DNA from: Odontocerum albicorne
Lineage: Eukaryota; Arthropoda; Insecta; Trichoptera; Odontoceridae
Reading direction: 5' to 3'
Length of the DNA: 64,000 nt
NCBI GenBank assembly: GCA_949825065.1
Contig: OX463844.1
Coordinates: forward strand, 25,577,078 to 25,641,077
Shown here in pieces: positions 1-11,810 of this stretch. The notes below the pieces were generated by a model that had not been told where the DNA came from, made no database searches, and saw only the letters and a list, made by a program, of their open reading frames with translations. A program made the translations under genes and the position numbers. Within the stretch, counting starts at the first letter, position 1. The number at the start of each line of letters is the position of its first letter.

Positions 1-541
1 ACAGTGTCGCCAACGGAGTAGAAAGGGTTAAATTTCCACAATGTAATGCCTTAACCATAAAAAATATATTATTTCAGTTATTATACTGTTAACAACATAA
101 ACTTTAGTATCACTATACTGTTTTCAGATTTTATTTCATATTTTGAATATTTGCCAATTATTACTTTAACAACTATGATTTTGATTCAAAGCTACTCTCA
201 ATGTACTTTTTATTTATATCTTATTTTTCAGCTATTGTGAGGTTTCATGTATTTTAACTAAGCATCTTTAAAATCAAACATGAGACCAGTCGGCCATTTG
301 CTTTGTTCAATGTGATTAAATAAACTAGTCAGTTTATCACATTGAAGTAAGCATAAAATGTACAACTCTTTGTTTTCATGTAATAATTTCAAATTTATTT
401 AATATTCATGAAAGTTTTTAACCTCTACTTCTGTGATATTTTTTTACTATTGTTATGAAAATTTTAATACACTTTTCATGTGAACAAATCCAGTAAACTG
501 GCAAGTTATAACAATCATGGAAATATTTCATAAAAAAATAC
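1..541. other. AT-rich sequence downstream of the last visible STRAD exon
   Basis: No exon is visible here. It is presumably STRAD intron, because the exon at 542-774 ends in a donor site and the kinase-like domain is incomplete. The first ~60 bases resemble the Penelope-tail-associated sequence seen near 51.5 kb (the shared words are acagtgt and taatgccttaac), so a relic of that repeat may cross the window edge. A 43-bp segment at 415-457 recurs exactly at 5788-5830. Confidence 0.5.
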
Positions 542-1051
542 CTGTGAATATATCCTTTCTTGTGAATATAATCTAATCCCTGCAGAGTATCTCTAAGAAT
601 TATACAGCTCGCCAACTCGGGAATGCCTTCGTTAAAATATTTGTTGATTAGATCTCGACATGATCCATACGACATCAAAGGTGAAACGATGTACAAATCT
701 AATCCGTTTACAAACGTACTATAATATGGAAGAATATTTGAGTGTTGTAGTTGGCGTGTTGTTAAAACTTCTTGCTGAAAGAATATATAATTTTCATCGT
801 TTGACATTGGTGAATGACAAATTACATTTTCAATAAAATCAAACGTGTAACAAAAGACATCATACATAAAATAGATTATTGTCTACCTGTATTAAATTGG
901 CATTTTCTTTAGCTCTATCCAAATAAAATCTTTTTACAGCGACAGTTAACCCGGACGGTCTATGTGTAGCTGTGTACACAACAGCCACACCTCCACAACA
1001 TTGGGCCAGCACAGAGTTGAGTTGATAGTCTCTTATGTCCGACCCGAACAT
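542..1051 (-). CDS. STRAD pseudokinase, 5' two coding exons (partial gene)
   Basis: These are the N-terminal exons of a STE20-related adaptor (STRAD) pseudokinase, the family that binds MO25 and activates the LKB1 kinase in the cytoplasm. Exon 1 is complement(887..1051): it starts at an ATG and gives 55 codons (MFGSDIRDYQ...ENANLIQ), ending at a CAG|GTAGAC donor. Exon 2 is complement(542..774): it follows a TTTCAG acceptor, reads QEVLTTRQLQHSNILPYY and ends in GYIHR with a CAG|GTATTT donor. The intron (775-886) is short and the junction is phase 0. Family hallmarks seen are the VAVKR lysine strand with a degenerate glycine loop (LAQCCGGVAVVY), the HSNILPYYSTF segment, MSYGSCRDLI and LQGLDYIHKKGYIHR. 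The rest of the kinase-like domain lies beyond the left edge. The product is named from remembered family similarity. It could be another STE20-like pseudokinase, but the YGS-x-DLI and Y(I/V)HR context fits STRAD best. Confidence 0.8.
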
Positions 1052-2061
1052 TTCGTTAATTATATTAAAACTCTATTAAAACCCATTAAAACTAATATTT
1101 AAAAACATACTATGTAAACCCGACATTTTCAGGTTAACAAAATTTGACAATTGACAATCATAATTGTGTCAGACTAGCCAACATAAAATACTTTAAATAT
1201 TTGTGGTAGATGTGTTTATATTATTCAGATGTGTAATTATGGTACTTACTTTTAATTTTAAATCTATTTACATGTCTATTTTTTTATTTAGACCAGGGGT
1301 CTCCAAACTACGGCCTGCGGGCTAACACTGGTCCGCGGGCTAACACCGGCCCGCGAGCACCACCAATCTGGCCCGCTACCGTGGTTCGGATATGCCCGGT
1401 ATCTGGCCCGTCATAGTTTATTTTGATTACGTTGTAAAATTTACAATGTAAGTAAATCATACAAAATAATTATGAGATGTTTTTATTTAACGACCAATTA
1501 AGAAACACAATAAATGACATACATAATGAAATTGAACATTTTAACTGTAATTAATGATATGAGATTTATCCTAAAAACTTTCAATAAGTGACACATAGGT
1601 AATTCACATAATGAAATTAAACATTATACGAGTAATTATGATTAATGAGATTTATGTAGCTATAACTTTCCACTGACAATTAGATCAAGTTTACAAGTGG
1701 AAATTATCAACAGCGACTTCAAAGCTTATCAGTTTATTTGGATCCGTAAATATTTTTGAATATTCATTTTGGAGAATGTTTTTTCACACAGATAAGTAGT
1801 GCCGAAAGCGGAAAAAAGCTACGACCAAATTTATGCAACTGGTCAAACTGTGTGAGTGGAAGACTTATAAAATTCCAGCAATGATGACTTGAAATATTTT
1901 TCTTTAAAAATATCGCTACACCAACCGTAAGTACCAACTGAAATTGCGAATGGAGCGGAGTCCACCCCGCCCTGCCCCATAGATATCTCACTCGCCGGCT
2001 AGTCCCAATACGAAAATTTGCGCGTAATTTAAAACAGTATGTTGGTATGATGAATTAGCTA

Positions 2062-3306
2062 CAGTATTGTGCGAATTGATGGAATAAAATACATTAAAAT
2101 CATAAAAAACGTTTATTATTAATATTAAGAGTCACAGATGACATACAATCATAAAATAAATTTTATTTAATAGGATATACGAGTATGTTCTCCTTTTGCT
2201 TTTATAACAGCTTGGACACGTTTGGCCATGGAATCAATTAAATTTCGACAATTTTCTTTTATTTTGTCATCCCGAAACCCCACCTGAATTACAGCTTCTA
2301 TCATCTTTATCTTGGTGGTGCAGTCCAATTTTTGTATCCTAGATTTACAAATCACTCACAAATGTTCTATTGGGTTAAGGACAGATCAATTTCCAGGCCA
2401 ATCTAAAAGAGTTATCTCTTTAGCATTAAAATATTTAAGCATATTCTTCGATACGTGACACAGAGCTGCGACCTGTTGAAATACAGCTTCACCATTTGGA
2501 CAACATTTATTCAGTTCTGTACTCAAGTGCTGTTCCAATAGAGTTCGCAGTAAGGTTTTCATCACCCCTTTTTGTAACAAATTTCGTGCGATATCCCAGC
2601 ACGATAAACTAGGTATCATCTGAAAACAGCACCTTCCTCCAGTCTTCTGCAGTCCATTTGGCATATTTTTTAGCCTTTGCTTGAGCATACGCGCCGTCAG
2701 GAGTTGCTTCTTCTGTGGTCAAATTGCTCTTCTTCCAGATTCATAAGTCTTCTTCGTACTGTTGAGTCATGAATCATCCCTCCAGCGGTAGCCAAGTCTC
2801 GTTGAAGTTCGTAACTTGTTTTTCTGGGGTTTAGCTTACTATTTCTGATCAAAGATATTTCATCTCGGACAGTGGTCTTCCTTTTTCTCCCACATTCCCC
2901 AACTCTCCTTGATTAAACTGCCCCTGTTTCTCTTTTCTGTTTAATAGTCTTGCTGACTGCTCCCTGACTCATAAAACATTCATTTGCAATCTCTTTGTGA
3001 GTCATTGAAGTGTGTTCACTTAATGTTATAATCTTTTCTCTTTTCCTCGGCGTGATATCCATGATGTAAACCAACTCAAAAATACTGTTTAATATGCAAG
3101 CAACTTCAAAATGATTCCTTCATTGAGAAAATGTAAAAAAATAACCAATTATCCACCAACAAACACCAATATGAGCTCCCAAAGAATCAACCAACTATAA
3201 GTTATACTTTTTGATGCCAAAAAAACTGTCGAAATTAACATAACAGTGCTGCTATACGTAAACATTGAAAAAAAGAACTTTTATTGCATTAATTCGCACA
3301 GTACTG
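2062..3306 (-). mobile_element. Tc1-like transposon nested in the hAT element
   Basis: A 1245-bp element is bounded by TA at 2060-2061 and 3307-3308. Its termini are inverted: left cagtattgtgcgaatt, right aattcgcacagtactg. The size and TA target duplication are standard for Tc1. It carries a decayed transposase on the minus strand and sits inside the hAT element, so it arrived later. Confidence 0.85.
2167..3062 (-). pseudogene. Tc1-like transposase, frameshifted relic
   Basis: Reading starts at the ATG at 3062 (minus) with MDITPRKREKII, then a helix-turn-helix region (HKEIANECFMSQGAVSKTI). The central part is broken by stops and frameshifts. The C-terminal catalytic part is recognisable at about 2390-2690 as a decayed FQQDNAPCH-type box (FQQVAALCHV) and a LLDWPGNSPDLNPIENLW-type stretch (LLDWPGN). 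It ends at 2167. At least two frames are needed, so no functional product is possible. Confidence 0.8.
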
Positions 3307-3385
3307 TAGGTCTTGGCCCTTGTGACTTAGTGGAGGAGTCAGTGTGGCCCTTAGGTTAAAAAGTTTGGAGACCCCTGGTTTATAC

Positions 3386-5160
3386 AATTCGTCCTTTCTT
3401 TATTGCTATTAGCCTATTATACTAGTGCAATAATGCTGGATTCTCACTTGATGCCGGTCATACCGCGAAGATAGTTCGAATCACCAATGATCTAACAATA
3501 GCATGTTTGCGAGTCTAACAGCTAACATACATTTTTATGCTTCAAGTCAAATTCTTAGGTTGCCCACCTGTTACCGTTTTTGCTCATTAACTGCGTTATG
3601 ACCGCGATGTAATATTTAGCAATATGTCACTTATGTAAAGATTTTTATTTTTGTCCTAAAAGAGAAACACAATTGAATAGGTATCCTGTAAATCTTTGAG
3701 TATTTTATTTTATTTTTCAATATCGCTATTATGCGTGACACCATATACCTACATTATGCATTTAAAGCATTTTTTTTGTCAAAAACAAATTGTTTTAAGA
3801 GGTTAAGACAAAAACCTGACGAGAAAGTTAGAATATTGTCGATGCTTTTTACGATTTAATTTGTTTTTTACGAATTTACATTTTGGATTGTGAATTTAAT
3901 CAACTAGAAAAAAGTTCTAAAAACCAAAGAGCTATTTTCTTAAATTTAAGTAAAATAATACACGCAGAAAACTTGACATTTATTTTTTTGGATAACATTT
4001 ATAAAATAAAAACAGAGGTATAAGTTACCTGACTTTTCTCTCTGGTTTGTTTTCTCAGATTTTTTTTCATTAAATATTTGTTTCAAAGTCTAAATGCTGA
4101 AAAATTTCCAAAATATCAATAATTAAAAGTCCGGAGCAAGGGGCCTTGACAAAATCTGGTTTGTTTTCTCAGATTTTTTTTCATTAAATATTTGGTTAAC
4201 ATAAGGTTTACAGAAAGATTTCGAGTTCACACCTCAGTGAAAAAAAATAGGAAGAATATACATATATAATTCCGATACTTAGATGAAGTGGAAACATACG
4301 AATATAAGAGTTCGACATATTTAATAGGAATACTTTTGTTCGTTATACATTTTTGATATTCGTAAGCTTAATAAGAGTTTTCTTTTTTTTAATGAGTTAT
4401 TTTAAAATACTTTGTATCATCCAACAGCAATTTTAAACAAAATGTTTTATTTCGACCACGTTGCGTCTAGTACCTAAATCAAAATTAGAAAAGTATTTGA
4501 GAGTGCGGATAATTACAATATAAAAACAAACATGAAATGAAGATGCGCGATTCTCGTGAAACTTTTCATTTTTTAATTACAGCCTTTGTCACCTAGTTAT
4601 TCTAATATAATTCACAGGGTTTAACAATGATTTGCTATATTAATTCTTCAAATAAGTTTACAAAATTTAACTTTCATCAAAATATTATATTTGCCAAAAT
4701 ACTTAACTACGTTCGTTTTTAGTTTTTTAAATACAGTGCAATAATGAAGGTATCTACTCGTACATGTAAGTATTTATGAGCAGTCTTCAAGAAAATGTTC
4801 GATAATACTTAATGATTCAAAACATCAAATACATAATAAGAAGTAAGTTTCAAAGTCCAAATGCTGAAAAATTTCCAAAATATCAATAATTAAAAGTCCG
4901 GAGCAAGGGGCCTTGACAAATATTGAGAGCGACTGAATTTTAAAACATTTTTAGCCGAGTTTTAATTTCACCGAGAGAGAAAATATTTGGACCAATATTT
5001 CGTTCTAAAAATAATAGCTTTGTATGAAATGTTACTTTATTGGGGATTCGTCAAAGTAGGCACTAATAAATGGATACTAGCGGAATTGAATTCGCAATTC
5101 TCAGGTTGGAATACGGGTATCTTTTTTATAAGGTCACAAAGGTCGTCATGATACGATAGG
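3386..5160. other. AT-rich intergenic DNA with local duplications
   Basis: I found no gene or recognisable transposon. A 40-bp segment occurs at 4041-4080 and 4155-4194, and a 74-bp segment occurs at 4080-4153 and again at 4847-4920 with a single mismatch. The first 74-bp copy lies almost exactly between the two 40-bp copies, implying a duplication of the 40+74 block. The rest is low-complexity A/T. Confidence 0.6.
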
Positions 5161-7560
5161 TCTTGCGTATTTTTTACGGTGTCAGATTATTAAGCTACTT
5201 GCCTGCATCCTTCGACTATCGGTTGATCGTTGTGAACATCGTGCAGGAAAGCTTGCTGTATGAACACGGTCAAGAGGGGATCCTGCGTTACAGATATCTT
5301 AGAATGGTAATGCCTCGAATATTATTTACAAAAATATTATTTCCGACGTTTACGGATACACGTTTTTTATACTCACAAAACAATATTTTACAAATGTGTT
5401 AAATTATTGTGCCATGAACAAGACATTTAATAAATCCAGTTCTCAAAGTTTTTGGTAAAAAAATTGAAAAGCCCTGAACATATAATATCTGTCAAATTAG
5501 TGGACTTTGATACCCGAGGCATTTCGAAAGAAATTGATGGAAAAGCAACGTGTATTTTGAAGATTATAATGAACAAAAAAATGCTGTGTGGAGCTGGGAA
5601 AGACCCATATGAAGGAAATATTATATGTATAAAGCAGTTATGTATGTACCTCTCGAATTAAGATAAAATTAGTTTTAATATAAGAATTCAATTCAACTTC
5701 TTCTACTAGTTAAAGAAACACGTAGTGAAAGCTTTTAGAGTATATTAAAAGAAAATTTTCTGTTTCTTTATTGTGTATTCCCTAAAATTTTTAACCTCTA
5801 CTTCTGTGATATTTTTTTACTATTGTTATGTTCTTATTGAATTAAATACTTCGATCAATTACTATGGTCAACTACTCGTAACATTTCGCTTGTTGGGAAT
5901 TGTTCATCAAATATTCATCTAGACGAACTTCTAAATGATCAACAAATTACCAAAATGAATATAGGAAGGTAAGCTGAAGATTTCACTTGACATATTGTCA
6001 AAAAAACGTGTATGAAGTGTTGTCTTCATTAACTCACACTTAGTTGACTCAAAAATCCAGTTTCGGCCATGGGTTGTGTTTTTCAGTAATCAGTTTTAAG
6101 GCCAAATACATCTTTGACAATATTATTCAATCACCATTTCATTTACTCGTATTATGCATATACTAGTAATAACCTGTCAACAATTACGAAAGTAAATCAA
6201 AACCCATAATATAATATATTATAAAAATATTATGAAGGATAATAGTCCGATTAGAACAAAGTAACGCGAGAAGTATAATACATCCGCCGATGTGCTAAAA
6301 ATGCCGCCTCCATCGCTAGAAAAATTAAATTGCTTATATATACAATACATACATCAATCAGATTAAGATTTCTCTACGAAATATATAGATAGAGATCTAC
6401 CTATGTCAAATTATTATTACAGTAAAAACAGAGTGTACAATTATAAAAAAATCATATTATAGAGATCTATAAAAGTGTTTTGTACAATTACAAAAAAATC
6501 ATATTATAAGATCGTCAATTTTTATTTGAAATTGTTTAAGTTCCAAAAGATCAACGAAAGAACAGGAAAACCCATTGTTCGTTACTGAGTTGACGCATAT
6601 GTAATAATCTAAACTATCGTAGTGTACTCGTACTTCAATCCTTCAAATTTGTTTATAATCAAACTGGCGCCAGCGAGCCATCAGTAGGATTCAATATCAT
6701 TTGTCACATCTAGTTATGATTAGAAATGCAAGAAATTTTATATTAAAAAACAGTTTCAGATTATCTTTATTTTTCCAATATATTTTATACTTTGACCGAC
6801 GCGGTATAAACATTATTAATGTTTGTATTTATGTATACTTGTCATGTAAAATAAAAGAAATATATTCACTAATTTTAACTTCGTCTACGTCTCGACATTT
6901 TCTTACAGGTGACAGATTTGAGGTTTTCATCATTATTATTAGACATGATTGTAAAAGTTTTCGGAATAATTTATTCACTGTATATTTTTATACGTTTTTT
7001 TCTGATCACACAGTGAAGCCAGTCTTCTAGACATTAGTTCAGCGTTTGCGCTCGGTCGATTACATATAATAGACCTTACTAGAGCTCAGCTAGTATATTT
7101 GGACTCTGCCATCATTATTTTAGGTAGATTTCGATAGAAATACTATATATTGCAGATGATTTCACGGAGCAACTTTCAGAAAATTTCAATGTAATTTCTT
7201 CGATTACGATAAAGAGACTTCAAAACCACCTTCACTTAACAAGGTTATTAATATATTTATTTACTACCCGCATGTGATGAAATGTTTCCAATACAATGAT
7301 GCAATTTTTTCGAGAAAATGGTCAAGTACTTACAGGGTACCATAAAACGGGAAGTACCCTATATTTTCACACAAGTAGAAATCTGTCTGATTCTTGCAGC
7401 CAGTGCCGAGAGGGCTGGATTAGGTAAGGTTTTGTTTGTAGTATTTATTTGTTTACATACGAGTATTGCATTCGCTGGGATGTTATTATTCTTTGGTTTA
7501 TAACATATAGAAAAAAGTTCCGTGTCTTTTTTCTACAGCCTCTTGTTAGTAGCTGACCGA
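5161..7560. other. Non-coding or unassigned DNA with short open frames
   Basis: Three plus-strand frames stand out slightly from the A/T background: 5163-5402, 5452-5661 and 7318-7503. None matches a family I can name with confidence. The 5452-5661 frame has a GAGKDPYEGNII stretch faintly like the start of an FKBP fold, and the 7318 frame ends near a TTAG|GTAAGG donor-like site. A short tandem duplication lies at about 6434-6515, and a 43-bp repeat of 415-457 lies at 5788-5830. Confidence 0.35.
5788..5830 (+). repeat. 43-bp exact copy of 415-457
   Basis: The 43 bases at 5788-5830 are identical to 415-457 beside the STRAD exon, in the same orientation. The flanks differ immediately on both sides. 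It is either a small templated insertion or the remnant of a dispersed repeat. Confidence 0.8.
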
Positions 7561-7745
7561 TCAAATCTCCGCGGCCTAATATGTAAGACGCGTGTCTTTC
7601 AACGGGTTTTTTTTAAATAAGAGTGTTTCAGTCTGGTTTGCACATAAGGTTTGTTTTAGTACCTTGAAATAAACGCTAAGTGAACATCGGTTGCTTTGAA
7701 GAGATTGCCACATAACAATAAGACCAACAAGTTTTATTGTATACA
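7561..7745 (+). repeat. tRNA-derived SINE, decayed copy (SINE-1 family)
   Basis: The head has the words tctccgcggcctaa and gtaagacgcgtgtcttt, matching the anticodon-arm half of better copies at 24.5, 31.9 and 47.0 kb; the box B part is lost. The 3' tail keeps gaagagattgccacataac and aataagaccaacaag, the tail shared by this family. It is bounded on the right by A/T-rich DNA. Confidence 0.6.
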
Positions 7746-8202
7746 ACGAAAATGTAATACAATGTTTCAAACCAAACAAGCGAAAATATTATTTCAAAAG
7801 CTTTTTAAACGTTTTCGAATTGCAAATACTCTGATTGTTGGCATTGGGATTATCTATAAAATGTCGTGAGATCGTAATAATCAAAACAAATAGTAGGCGA
7901 GCTCAGAATAGTTGGTATCTTCATGCATATAAAAATAAAACTGACTGTCAAAACATTAGAAAATTTTATGAGGCAATACATTCACTATTTTCAGAGAAAA
8001 CATTTTGTATTATCAATGTTAAAAATCGGGATTCGGGAGAAAATGTTTTGAGTAGGAAGTAGGTATACCATACGAGTATACATATATACAAATACATATT
8101 CTTTTCACTTCATTTATCTTTGAATTGAAAAGCATTTCAGATACTAAATATAAATCGAAGTAAAGAGTTTTTAATCAAAAGAGGGAAGAAAAAGGAAGAA
8201 TA

Positions 8203-8293
8203 CATTAATTTGGAGTGATTTTTTGATTAATTTGGAGTGGACACCTACGCTTTTCTTTTGATTAATTTGGAGTGGACACCTACGCTTTTCTTT
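8203..8293 (+). repeat. 35-bp tandem repeat, about 2.5 copies
   Basis: Two exact 35-bp units lie at 8221-8255 and 8256-8290 (core gattaatttggagtggac), preceded by a partial degenerate unit from 8203. This is a short, young array. Confidence 0.9.
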
Positions 8294-8439
8294 CAGAAGT
8301 CAGAAGAGTACTTTTTATCAAAACTCTATTATGAATTTCTGTTAATTGTATATTCATTGAATATTTCCTAGGAGTCAGTTTTAAAAAATATTATTGTTTT
8401 GTCCATGTTGGCGAAATATTAAATTATATAAGTATCAAA

Positions 8440-8910
8440 TTTCTACCAACTTTGATGTATGGGAGTGAAACGTGGACGTGAAAGAAGACTGAATTGATAT
8501 ACATGTCATAGAAATGTGCGCACTAAGAATAATACTTACATGGGGTGATAATGTTTGACAGAATAAAATTATTAGGGATGAATGTGAACTAAAAGCTGAC
8601 GGGTTGACTAAGATGAAGAAGATAATTTTGAGATGGTTTGGAAATGTAGAACGAATGAATGAAGACATACTAACAAAATAAATACATATATACTGCACGT
8701 GGGAGTAGAAGGCGGGGTAGAGGAAGTCGAAAGGAAATATGGTTGGATCGAATGAATAATAATTTGAAAGAAAGAAAAGTATAAAGTCAGAGAAATAGTA
8801 GTAGTTGGATGAGAAGGTGTATGGATGTATAAGAGGCGAAGGATGTGTGTCGAGAGAAAGTCTGGCATTCTCTCTTCTCTACCTACCCCGACAAGGAAAT
8901 GGCGTTATGG
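8440..8910 (+). pseudogene. LINE reverse-transcriptase C-terminal tail, decayed
   Basis: The plus strand reads, across stops and shifts, TLMYGSETWT, then IIRDECELKADGLTKM, ILRWFGNVERMNED, a basic glycine-arginine stretch and finally an STYPDKEMAL end. This order (YGSETW, LRWFGHVERM, GRGRPR, W...YP..G) is the C-terminal tail of endonuclease/reverse-transcriptase LINEs that are very common in arthropods. The RT core is absent. Related tails appear at 22.9, 25.6 and 57.7 kb. Confidence 0.75.
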
Positions 8911-9049
8911 TATGTATCGAATTTGTGGAAAATCGCTGGCAAATCGTGTCTTGACTCACGAACCTTGAACAACCGAGGCCGTTAGATACTCAAAAGACAG
9001 TACGGATAATTATCTCGGGTCAAAAACATTAACCATATTACGATTTATC

Positions 9050-9125
9050 ATGAACTTTGGATGAATATTCGGAATTCCTACTAAGGGAGTATCCCACCTT
9101 ACTCCTTAATCGGATATATTTAACG
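9050..9125. repeat. Diverged copy of the 93-bp repeat of 19.5/26.5 kb
   Basis: It contains ccaccttactccttaatcgg, clearly related to the exact inverted pair at 19468-19560 and 26441-26533. Flanking DNA (8911-9849) is otherwise unremarkable A/T-rich sequence apart from a G+C patch at about 9620-9680. Confidence 0.55.
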
Positions 9126-9849
9126 CACTTGGGAAATTCAAATGGAAATTTTAGTGGTGGGGGTGAGGAAAGGTAAGAGAAGAAATCATTTAGAGCAAAA
9201 ATAAGAGTTTTACATACATAAATAAATCATATACATATTTACATGTTAATCTTTTTGACCTCGGCTCTTTTTAATAGGTATATATTGTATTAAAAGACCC
9301 ACACGTTGTTTCGTGTAAAAATAGTCACGAGTATGTTGAAATTAATAAAAAAATAACAGATAACAAATATATAATGACAGTCCTTTTTCACAGTTGTACA
9401 TTTAAACATTATTTATTTTATATGAAATAAAAAATGAAAATTAATAAAAAATCACACATGTAAACATTGAATTTGAAGTAGAATTGAAAATGTTCAAAAT
9501 AATGAGAAAGTATACTCGTTTATACCTCAAGTAACTTGTTAACCAACAAAAATTTTTGTTTACTTGTTTTTGACCGTTTTAAGATAGTTGTGATATATAT
9601 GATATTAAAGTGCACGTATAAATTCGCCGCCGACGGATCGGCGCCTTGTCCTTTAAATATATCAAAGGCGCGTCGATAGGTCAGCACATTGGGGGGTTAT
9701 TACTGCTAATACACTCAAATTTTTCTTTGCTACTCTGGTTTATACATATATGATTTAAAATAAATGTTTATGAATAAATTAATAATGATGTTATATATGC
9801 AAGTATGGTATACATGTCAGAAGTGTAAGGATTGCGATGAAGAGGTAGT

Positions 9850-10190
9850 TAATACAGAACTTGTATAAAAATGAACATAGAACTATTATAAAAATTAATA
9901 CAGAACTTGTATAAGAATGAATACAGAACTTGTATAAAAATTAATACAGAACTGATATAAAAATCAATACAGAAGTCGTATAAAAATTAATACAGAACTA
10001 GTATAAAAATGAATACAGAACTTGTATAGAAATTGATATAAAATTTGTAATGAAATAAATACAGAACATAAAAATGAATACAGAATTACTTAAAAAATGA
10101 ATTCAAAACTAGTATAAAAATGAATACAGAAGTAGCATAGAAAGGAATACAGAACTAGTATAAAAACAAAACTTGCATAAAAATTAACAA
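9850..10190 (+). repeat. 23-bp minisatellite, about 15 units
   Basis: The unit is close to aatacagaacttgtataaaa plus atg or att. About fifteen tandem units are present, most of 23 bp, with a few shortened or diverged units near 10040-10070 and at the right end. It ends in unique sequence at about 10190. Confidence 0.9.
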
Positions 10191-10780
10191 TAAGAATATG
10201 GATCTCCCAACAACGGACTGAATTAGTCTTAAATGTCAAAGAATTCGTTTATTTATTTTTTGTCAATAGTTTATGTTAATGATACAATTATATGGCAGTG
10301 ATAAGCCCTTATTACCAGTGGTGCAATATTTTTTCCTTACATTACGTAATTTTCATTATTTCCAGAGTAACCGATAGAGTAAATACGAAATAATTAATGT
10401 GAAGTAACTGAAATTCATATAATGTTTAAGTGCCTATAGGCGATAGGTAAATTCTAGATATAATTTGATTTCATGCGAGTATACGATATCCTAGCCGTTA
10501 GGTTTCATCTGAGAATAAACCTAACTGCTTGTATATCATACGGTATCCAAGCAGGTTATTTTAAGCATGCACCACACCTCTGCTTTACCCATTACCATGT
10601 TCATAATGTATGTTACTGACAAATTATATTAAGTTTATTATATCTTACATTTTAAATGTACCTTCTTGTGATCATTAGGACTGACATATCGTGACTTGGA
10701 TGTTAGTTATGTAAAAGGAAAAATAAGTAAATAAAATACTTATTTTATATTTTTGTGTTCACTACAGGTTCATTTTTGGA

Positions 10781-10840
10781 TTTACTACCGGTTTCGAAGA
10801 CCATCGTCTTCATCGTCAGGTGAAGATAAACTAAACTGCT
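10781..10840 (-). ncRNA. Hammerhead-ribozyme-like motif in Penelope terminal repeat (best copy)
   Basis: On the minus strand the order is CTGACGA (complement of 10813-10819), a T, a perfect 6-bp stem GAAGAC/GTCTTC with loop GATG, then GAAAC (complement of 10791-10795), then CGGTA. This matches the hammerhead core CUGANGA - stem II - GAAA. Stem III would be the palindrome ACCGGT, which has no loop, so a dimeric fold is the likely active form. Penelope-like elements are known to carry hammerhead motifs in their terminal repeats. Stem I looks weak. Activity is inferred, not shown. Confidence 0.65.
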
Positions 10841-11017
10841 AAAAATATATATCCTGTACAAGTGTAAATAATATAACAGGAATGAGGTAGGGGGAGAGAA
10901 GTGGGGAGAGATGTGATTCAATGGTAAATATATTAGTTACGTAAAAGGAAAAATAAGTAAATAAAAATAAACACTTATTTTATATTTTTGTGCTCACCAC
11001 GGGCTTATTTTTGGGTT

Positions 11018-11068
11018 TACTACCGGTTTCGAAGACCATTATTTTCATCGTCAGGTGAACATAAACTA
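11018..11068 (-). ncRNA. Hammerhead-like motif, decayed second copy
   Basis: It has the same layout as the copy at 10781-10840, with CTGACGA and GAAACCGGTA intact. Stem II has lost pairing: GAAAAT faces GTCTTC, with an ATG loop region. It is probably inactive. Confidence 0.5.
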
Positions 11069-11264
11069 AATTGCTAAAAATATATTTCCTGTACAGTTGT
11101 AAATAATATAAGAGGAATGACGTAGGGGGAGAGTGTGATTCAATGGTAAATGGGGCGGGGAAAAATGAAAATGAATCTTTCGGGCAGGTCAGGGTCTGGA
11201 TATCCAGGGGGGTGTGGATTTTAAATAGGAAACATATTAAGCAGAGGGCTATTATTAAAATTGG

Positions 11265-11570
11265 TTTGGTTGTTCATGATATTTAGACTTCATTTTATAC
11301 ATTTTTTAATCTCGAGAATTTCCTAATTGTCAAGCTGGAACCCCCCTCGTCTTATGTGTAGAATCCGCAAACCACGATTGATATCGAACGAATGGTTATT
11401 TTCAATTAGGTGGTTAGCGAACTCTGAAAAATTATTGTTGTTCAGGCATCTTAAATGTTCATTAACTCGTTTTTAAAAATTTCTTTCCGTCTTTCCAATA
11501 TAAAAATATAAACAATCATTACATTGTAATTTGTAAACTCCGGATTGAGTTAGTTTACTTTCCGTGTTTC
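11265..11570 (-). pseudogene. Penelope GIY-YIG endonuclease relic
   Basis: The minus strand, with a few stops and one or two shifts, reads GVYKLQCNDC, then FYIGKTERNF, KRVNEHLRCLNNNN, SEFANHLIENNHSFD and LRILHIRRGG. The GVYKI..C...YIG.T.R.F..R..EH.....N.S..A.HL....H pattern is the GIY-YIG domain found C-terminal to the RT of Penelope elements. Confidence 0.75.
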
Positions 11571-11756
11571 TATTGTTCATATTTTTTTATTTATTTATTG
11601 GAATAGTATACCCCTGTATATCCAGACCATGACCTGCCCGAAAGATTCATTTTCATTTTTCCCAGCCCCATTTACCATTGAATCACATCTCTCCCCCTAC
11701 CTCATTCCTCTTATATTATTTACACTTGTACAGGAAATATATTTTTAGCAATTAAG

Positions 11757-11810
11757 TTTATTTTCACCTGAAGATAAAGGCGATGGTCTTCGAAACCGGT
11801 AGTAAACCTA
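11757..11810 (+). ncRNA. Hammerhead-like motif in inverted Penelope terminal copy
   Basis: The plus strand has CTGAAGA, a stem II AAAGGC/GTCTTC around GATG (one A-C mismatch and one G-U pair), then GAAACCGGTAG. The core satisfies CUGANGA...GAAA. It is in the opposite orientation to the copies at 10.8 and 11.0 kb. Confidence 0.5.

Larger units (their letters stand above)
1294..3377. mobile_element. hAT-type element, non-autonomous or gutted, interrupted by Tc1
   Basis: The terminal inverted repeats match over about 17 bp: CAGGGGTCTCCAAACT at the left and its complement AGTTTGGAGACCCCTG at the right. The flanking 8-mers atttagac (1286-1293) and gtttatac (3378-3385) agree at 6 of 8 positions, consistent with an aged 8-bp hAT target duplication. 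The left end is G+C-rich with a short internal repeat (gggctaacac...), typical of this TIR class. After removing the nested Tc1 element, about 840 bp remain. I see no hAT transposase in them, so this is a deletion derivative. Confidence 0.8.

Noticed and set aside
5163..5402. Possible coding exon or retroelement Gag piece
   Set aside because: It has slightly better complexity than its surroundings but no motif I can name, and no adjoining retroelement features.
5452..5661. Possible exon resembling the start of an FKBP-type domain
   Set aside because: Only a faint GAGK.P..GN match and no confirmed splice partners. Similarity this weak could be chance.
7318..7503. Possible exon with donor-like end
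   Set aside because: Two frames are equally plausible, neither has a recognisable family, and there is no acceptor with a good pyrimidine tract tied to a known gene.
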